A DNA stretch of 6,716 bases from assembly GCA_023457325.1 (NCBI GenBank), contig JAEWLX010000056.1:1-6716 (forward strand), written 5' to 3'. Within the stretch, counting starts at the first letter, position 1. Each line of letters begins with the position of its first letter. The notes under the pieces were generated by a model. That model was not told where the DNA came from and searched no databases. It saw only the letters and a list, made by a program, of their open reading frames with translations. Source of the stretch: Bacillota bacterium (GTDB taxonomy: Bacteria; Bacillota_I; Bacilli_A; RFN20; CAG-826). Positions 5,251 through 6,716 of this stretch are shown piece by piece. The position numbers and the translations under genes were made by a program.

Positions 5251-5295
5251 AAAAAAATAAGACTTAAAAGGTCTTTTTTCAAAGGATGAGCGATG
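5246..5295 (+). repeat. Second copy of the terminator-spacer-ATG module (first copy 3676-3726)
   Basis: Aligned by hand against 3676-3726, about 38 of 52 columns match with three single-base gaps. Shared parts are the ATT/A-run before the stem, AAGAC...GGTCTT, the T-run, and a spacer ending CGATG. In both copies exactly 13 nt lie between the last T and the ATG, and the spacer aligns without gaps. The shared spacer is what goes beyond ordinary terminator similarity. Suggests duplication of a tRNA-His flank or an insertion boundary. Confidence 0.45.
5251..5279 (+). terminator. Rho-independent terminator, related to the tRNA-His terminator
   Basis: AAGAC (5259-5263) and GTCTT (5271-5275) pair, with a U-G pair extending the stem, followed by a T-run to 5279 and preceded by an A-run. 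It is 17 nt long across the hairpin, as is the tRNA-His terminator, and shares its flanks. It probably ends transcripts from the lipoprotein gene side before rnfC. Confidence 0.7.
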
Positions 5296-5340
5296 GAAGA
5301 GAAGCAAATATCTCCTAGTTGCATATTGTATTTAAATTGA
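5293..5340 (+). pseudogene. 15-codon ORF after the second module, possible gene remnant
   Basis: ATG at 5293 follows AAAGGATGA (5281-5289), a plausible ribosome binding site, and encodes MEEKQISPSCILYLN before TGA at 5338-5340. The start occupies the same position relative to the terminator as that of the nuclease-like gene. It may be the broken 5' end of a gene once behind this module, a leader peptide, or chance. Confidence 0.25.
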
Positions 5341-5387
5341 AAATACATACCTTAAAGGAACAAAAAACCGGTTACATTGTCGTATAT

Positions 5388-5398
5388 AACATTGTTAA
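5388..5398. promoter_or_regulatory. Palindrome over the rnfC -35 box (possible operator)
   Basis: TAACA-T-TGTTA (5388-5398) is a perfect 5+1+5 palindrome that contains the -35 hexamer TTGTTA (5393-5398). ACATTGT also occurs twice, at 5375-5381 and 5390-5396, 15 bp apart. Rnf and other NADH-linked operons in Gram-positive bacteria are often controlled by redox regulators such as Rex. This palindrome shares TTGTTAA with Rex sites but lacks the spaced TTAACAA partner, so the regulator is not identified. Confidence 0.35.
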
Positions 5399-5420
5399 AG
5401 ACCGCTGAATTTCGTATACT
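5393..5420 (+). promoter_or_regulatory. Promoter of rnfC
   Basis: TTGTTA (5393-5398) and TATACT (5415-5420) are spaced 16 bp apart. Transcription would start near 5427, about 12 nt before the ATG at 5439. A second -10-like TATAAA (5427-5432) would place the start at the ATG itself, giving a leaderless message, but has no good -35. Confidence 0.55.
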
Positions 5421-5438
5421 TATGTATATAAAATTGCC

Positions 5439-6716
5439 ATGATTAACATTTTTAGAAGCTTTGCTTCAATTCACATCGAAGGAAATAAATCACAGGCTCT
5501 AAAGGCCGATGTTTTTAGTGTCGATGAAAATAAAGTCCCATTTGTTTATATTCCAATTACGAGCCCTAATGGCACGGAAATGGATATATTTGTTAAAGAA
5601 GGCGATCAGGTATTAGTTGGCACGCTAATCGGCCGAAGGAAAGATTTTTATGTACCAGTTTTTTCCTCGGTATCGGGTATCGTTAAAGGACGAGCAAGCA
5701 TATATAATCCGCTCGCAGGAAGAGCTACTGAACACTTAGAAATCGCTAATGATTTTAAAAAGACAAGAGCCAAGCCTCTAAAAATCGTTTCTTTTGATAG
5801 TGATTATAAGGACATTATATCCGCCATTAAAGAGGCCGGAATTGTCGGCTTAGGGGGAGCGGGATTTCCTACCTATTTTAAATATGAAAATAGTAGTAAT
5901 ATCGATACCATTATTATTAATGGAGTGGAATGCGAACCATATTTGTCGACTGACTACAAACTGCTACAAAACCACGCTCTTGATGTTATTAAAGGAAGCG
6001 AATTACTCCGCTTAGCCGCTCAAGCCGATAAGGTTATTATTGTCCTTAAAAATGATAAGACAGCCCTTGTTGAGATTCTTAGCAAATACTTAGATAATTT
6101 TCCGCATGCGAGCATCAAATTTGTTAAAGACATATATCCTATGGGTTGGGAAAGATTGTTGATTAAAAGAGTTCTTAAACGAACATATAATGAACTTCCT
6201 AAAGAAGCGCATGTCATTGTCAATAATGTCGCGACGGCAATGGCAACAGCGCAGGCTTTAATTAAAGGTGAACCGATTACTCATCGCACAATTACTATAT
6301 CCGGAAACGCTATTAAGCAATCAGTCAATGTTCGAGCTCCGATTGGCACTCCAATGTCTCATATCATACAAGAAATAGGCGGATATACCGCTGATGAAGT
6401 AATTGCTTTTACTGGCGGGCCTATGACTTCGCGAGCCATTAAAGATGATTCGTATGTATTACAGGCTTCAATGAATGGGTATACGGCGATTAAACCTGTC
6501 TTTTATCATCAAGTGCCATGTTTAAGATGTGGTGCCTGCACAGCGGCATGTCCGGTTGGAATTCAACCCATTGAAATCAAGATGGCACTCGATAGTAATA
6601 ATACCAATCGTTTAATAAAATTAAACGCTAATCGATGTGTCGAATGTGGAATTTGTTCTTATGTGTGCCCATCATTTATCGAAGTGGCAGATGCTGCTAT
6701 TCGCGCCAAAGGCAAA
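5439..6716 (+). CDS. rnfC: RnfC, ion-translocating ferredoxin:NAD+ oxidoreductase subunit C (3' end outside window)
   Basis: The frame stays open for 426 codons to the window edge. RnfC is the peripheral subunit of the membrane Rnf complex that handles NADH, passing electrons between NAD(H) and ferredoxin coupled to Na+ or H+ transport. Evidence: a barrel-sandwich-like N-terminal region (about 35-85, with VKEGDQV and VPVFSSVSGIV), the nucleotide/FMN-binding loop AGIVGLGGAGFPT (133-145), INGVECEPYLS (160-170), the SLBB-like region (about 284-330, ending GGPM), and two 4Fe-4S motifs, CLRCGACTAACP (361-372) and CVECGICSYVCP (400-411). It is divergent: the usual GGIHP is SIHIEG (10-15), YPxGGE is YPMGWE (233-238), and the PSGGLP loop is shortened to NELP. 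ATG 5439 is the only sensible start, yet no Shine-Dalgarno precedes it. rnfC usually leads rnfCDGEAB operons, so the other subunits probably lie to the right. Confidence 0.93.
   Translation, partial: MINIFRSFASIHIEGNKSQALKADVFSVDENKVPFVYIPITSPNGTEMDIFVKEGDQVLVGTLIGRRKDFYVPVFSSVSGIVKGRASIYNPLAGRATEHLEIANDFKKTRAKPLKIVSFDSDYKDIISAIKEAGIVGLGGAGFPTYFKYENSSNIDTIIINGVECEPYLSTDYKLLQNHALDVIKGSELLRLAAQADKVIIVLKNDKTALVEILSKYLDNFPHASIKFVKDIYPMGWERLLIKRVLKRTYNELPKEAHVIVNNVATAMATAQALIKGEPITHRTITISGNAIKQSVNVRAPIGTPMSHIIQEIGGYTADEVIAFTGGPMTSRAIKDDSYVLQASMNGYTAIKPVFYHQVPCLRCGACTAACPVGIQPIEIKMALDSNNTNRLIKLNANRCVECGICSYVCPSFIEVADAAIRAKGK

Noticed and set aside
3664..5260. Classic attL/attR direct repeat of a tRNA-integrated element
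   Set aside because: Outside the terminator module, only a short GCC-x-CATT resemblance to the tRNA 3' end is found near 5241-5248, and no integrase is present, so site-specific integration is not shown.
5160..5348. Minus-strand 62-codon ORF in the intergenic region
   Set aside because: It has no visible ribosome binding site, spans the terminator hairpin, and is not recognisable as a protein family; the open frame is likely chance.
5393..5420. Rex operator at the rnfC promoter
   Set aside because: Only the left half TTGTTAA is present; the spaced TTAACAA partner is missing, so a generic palindrome is reported instead.
1..6716. CRISPR array, insertion sequence or transposase
   Set aside because: No regularly spaced repeats, transposase-like frames or terminal inverted repeats are seen in the window.

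Overview
The window looks like chromosomal DNA from a low-GC Gram-positive-type bacterium, plausibly a Mollicutes or Erysipelotrichia-like lineage. The signs are AT-rich DNA, strong Shine-Dalgarno sites, consensus sigma-A-type promoters, short T-tailed terminators, a lipoprotein with a relaxed lipobox, and a tRNA-His with encoded CCA. All 11 tryptophans in the translated genes are TGG and none of the genes has an in-frame TGA, so the standard code (table 11) fits better than the Mycoplasma code. The taxon is inference; no marker here fixes it.

All genes run on the + strand. Left part (1-3556): the tail of an unrecognised gene ends at 141. A 67-aa TM2-like membrane protein (252-455) follows, with its own near-consensus promoter and terminator. 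Next is a putative two-gene operon: an 816-aa fused ABC ATPase/permease of the MacB/FtsX type (589-3039) and a Nudix hydrolase starting 1 nt after its stop (3041-3556). An extended -10 promoter with an overlapping inverted repeat precedes the ABC gene.

Middle part (3553-5340): tRNA-His(GTG) has a TTGACA/TATTAT promoter whose -35 box overlaps the Nudix stop codon, and a terminator just after its CCA. Beyond the terminator lie a gene for an unrecognised protein with weak PD-(D/E)XK-nuclease-like features (3724-4527), a small predicted lipoprotein (4636-5055), and about 380 bp without a substantial gene. That gap holds a second copy of the terminator-spacer-ATG module seen after the tRNA, leading only into a 15-codon ORF. 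The two modules bracket the nuclease-like gene and the lipoprotein gene, which suggests an accessory cassette inserted or duplicated beside the tRNA.

Right part (5393-6716): a promoter and a 5'-complete but 3'-truncated rnfC, probably the first gene of an operon for the ion-pumping Rnf ferredoxin:NAD+ oxidoreductase. It has both 4Fe-4S motifs but is divergent at several conserved RnfC positions, and it lacks a visible ribosome binding site.

The most interesting structure is at the tRNA-His/nuclease-like junction. The 3' end of the tRNA has a 14-nt inverted match (13 of 14 pairs) to the start-codon region of the next gene, with the terminator in the loop. Expression of that gene may therefore depend on terminator read-through and on tRNA 3'-end processing.
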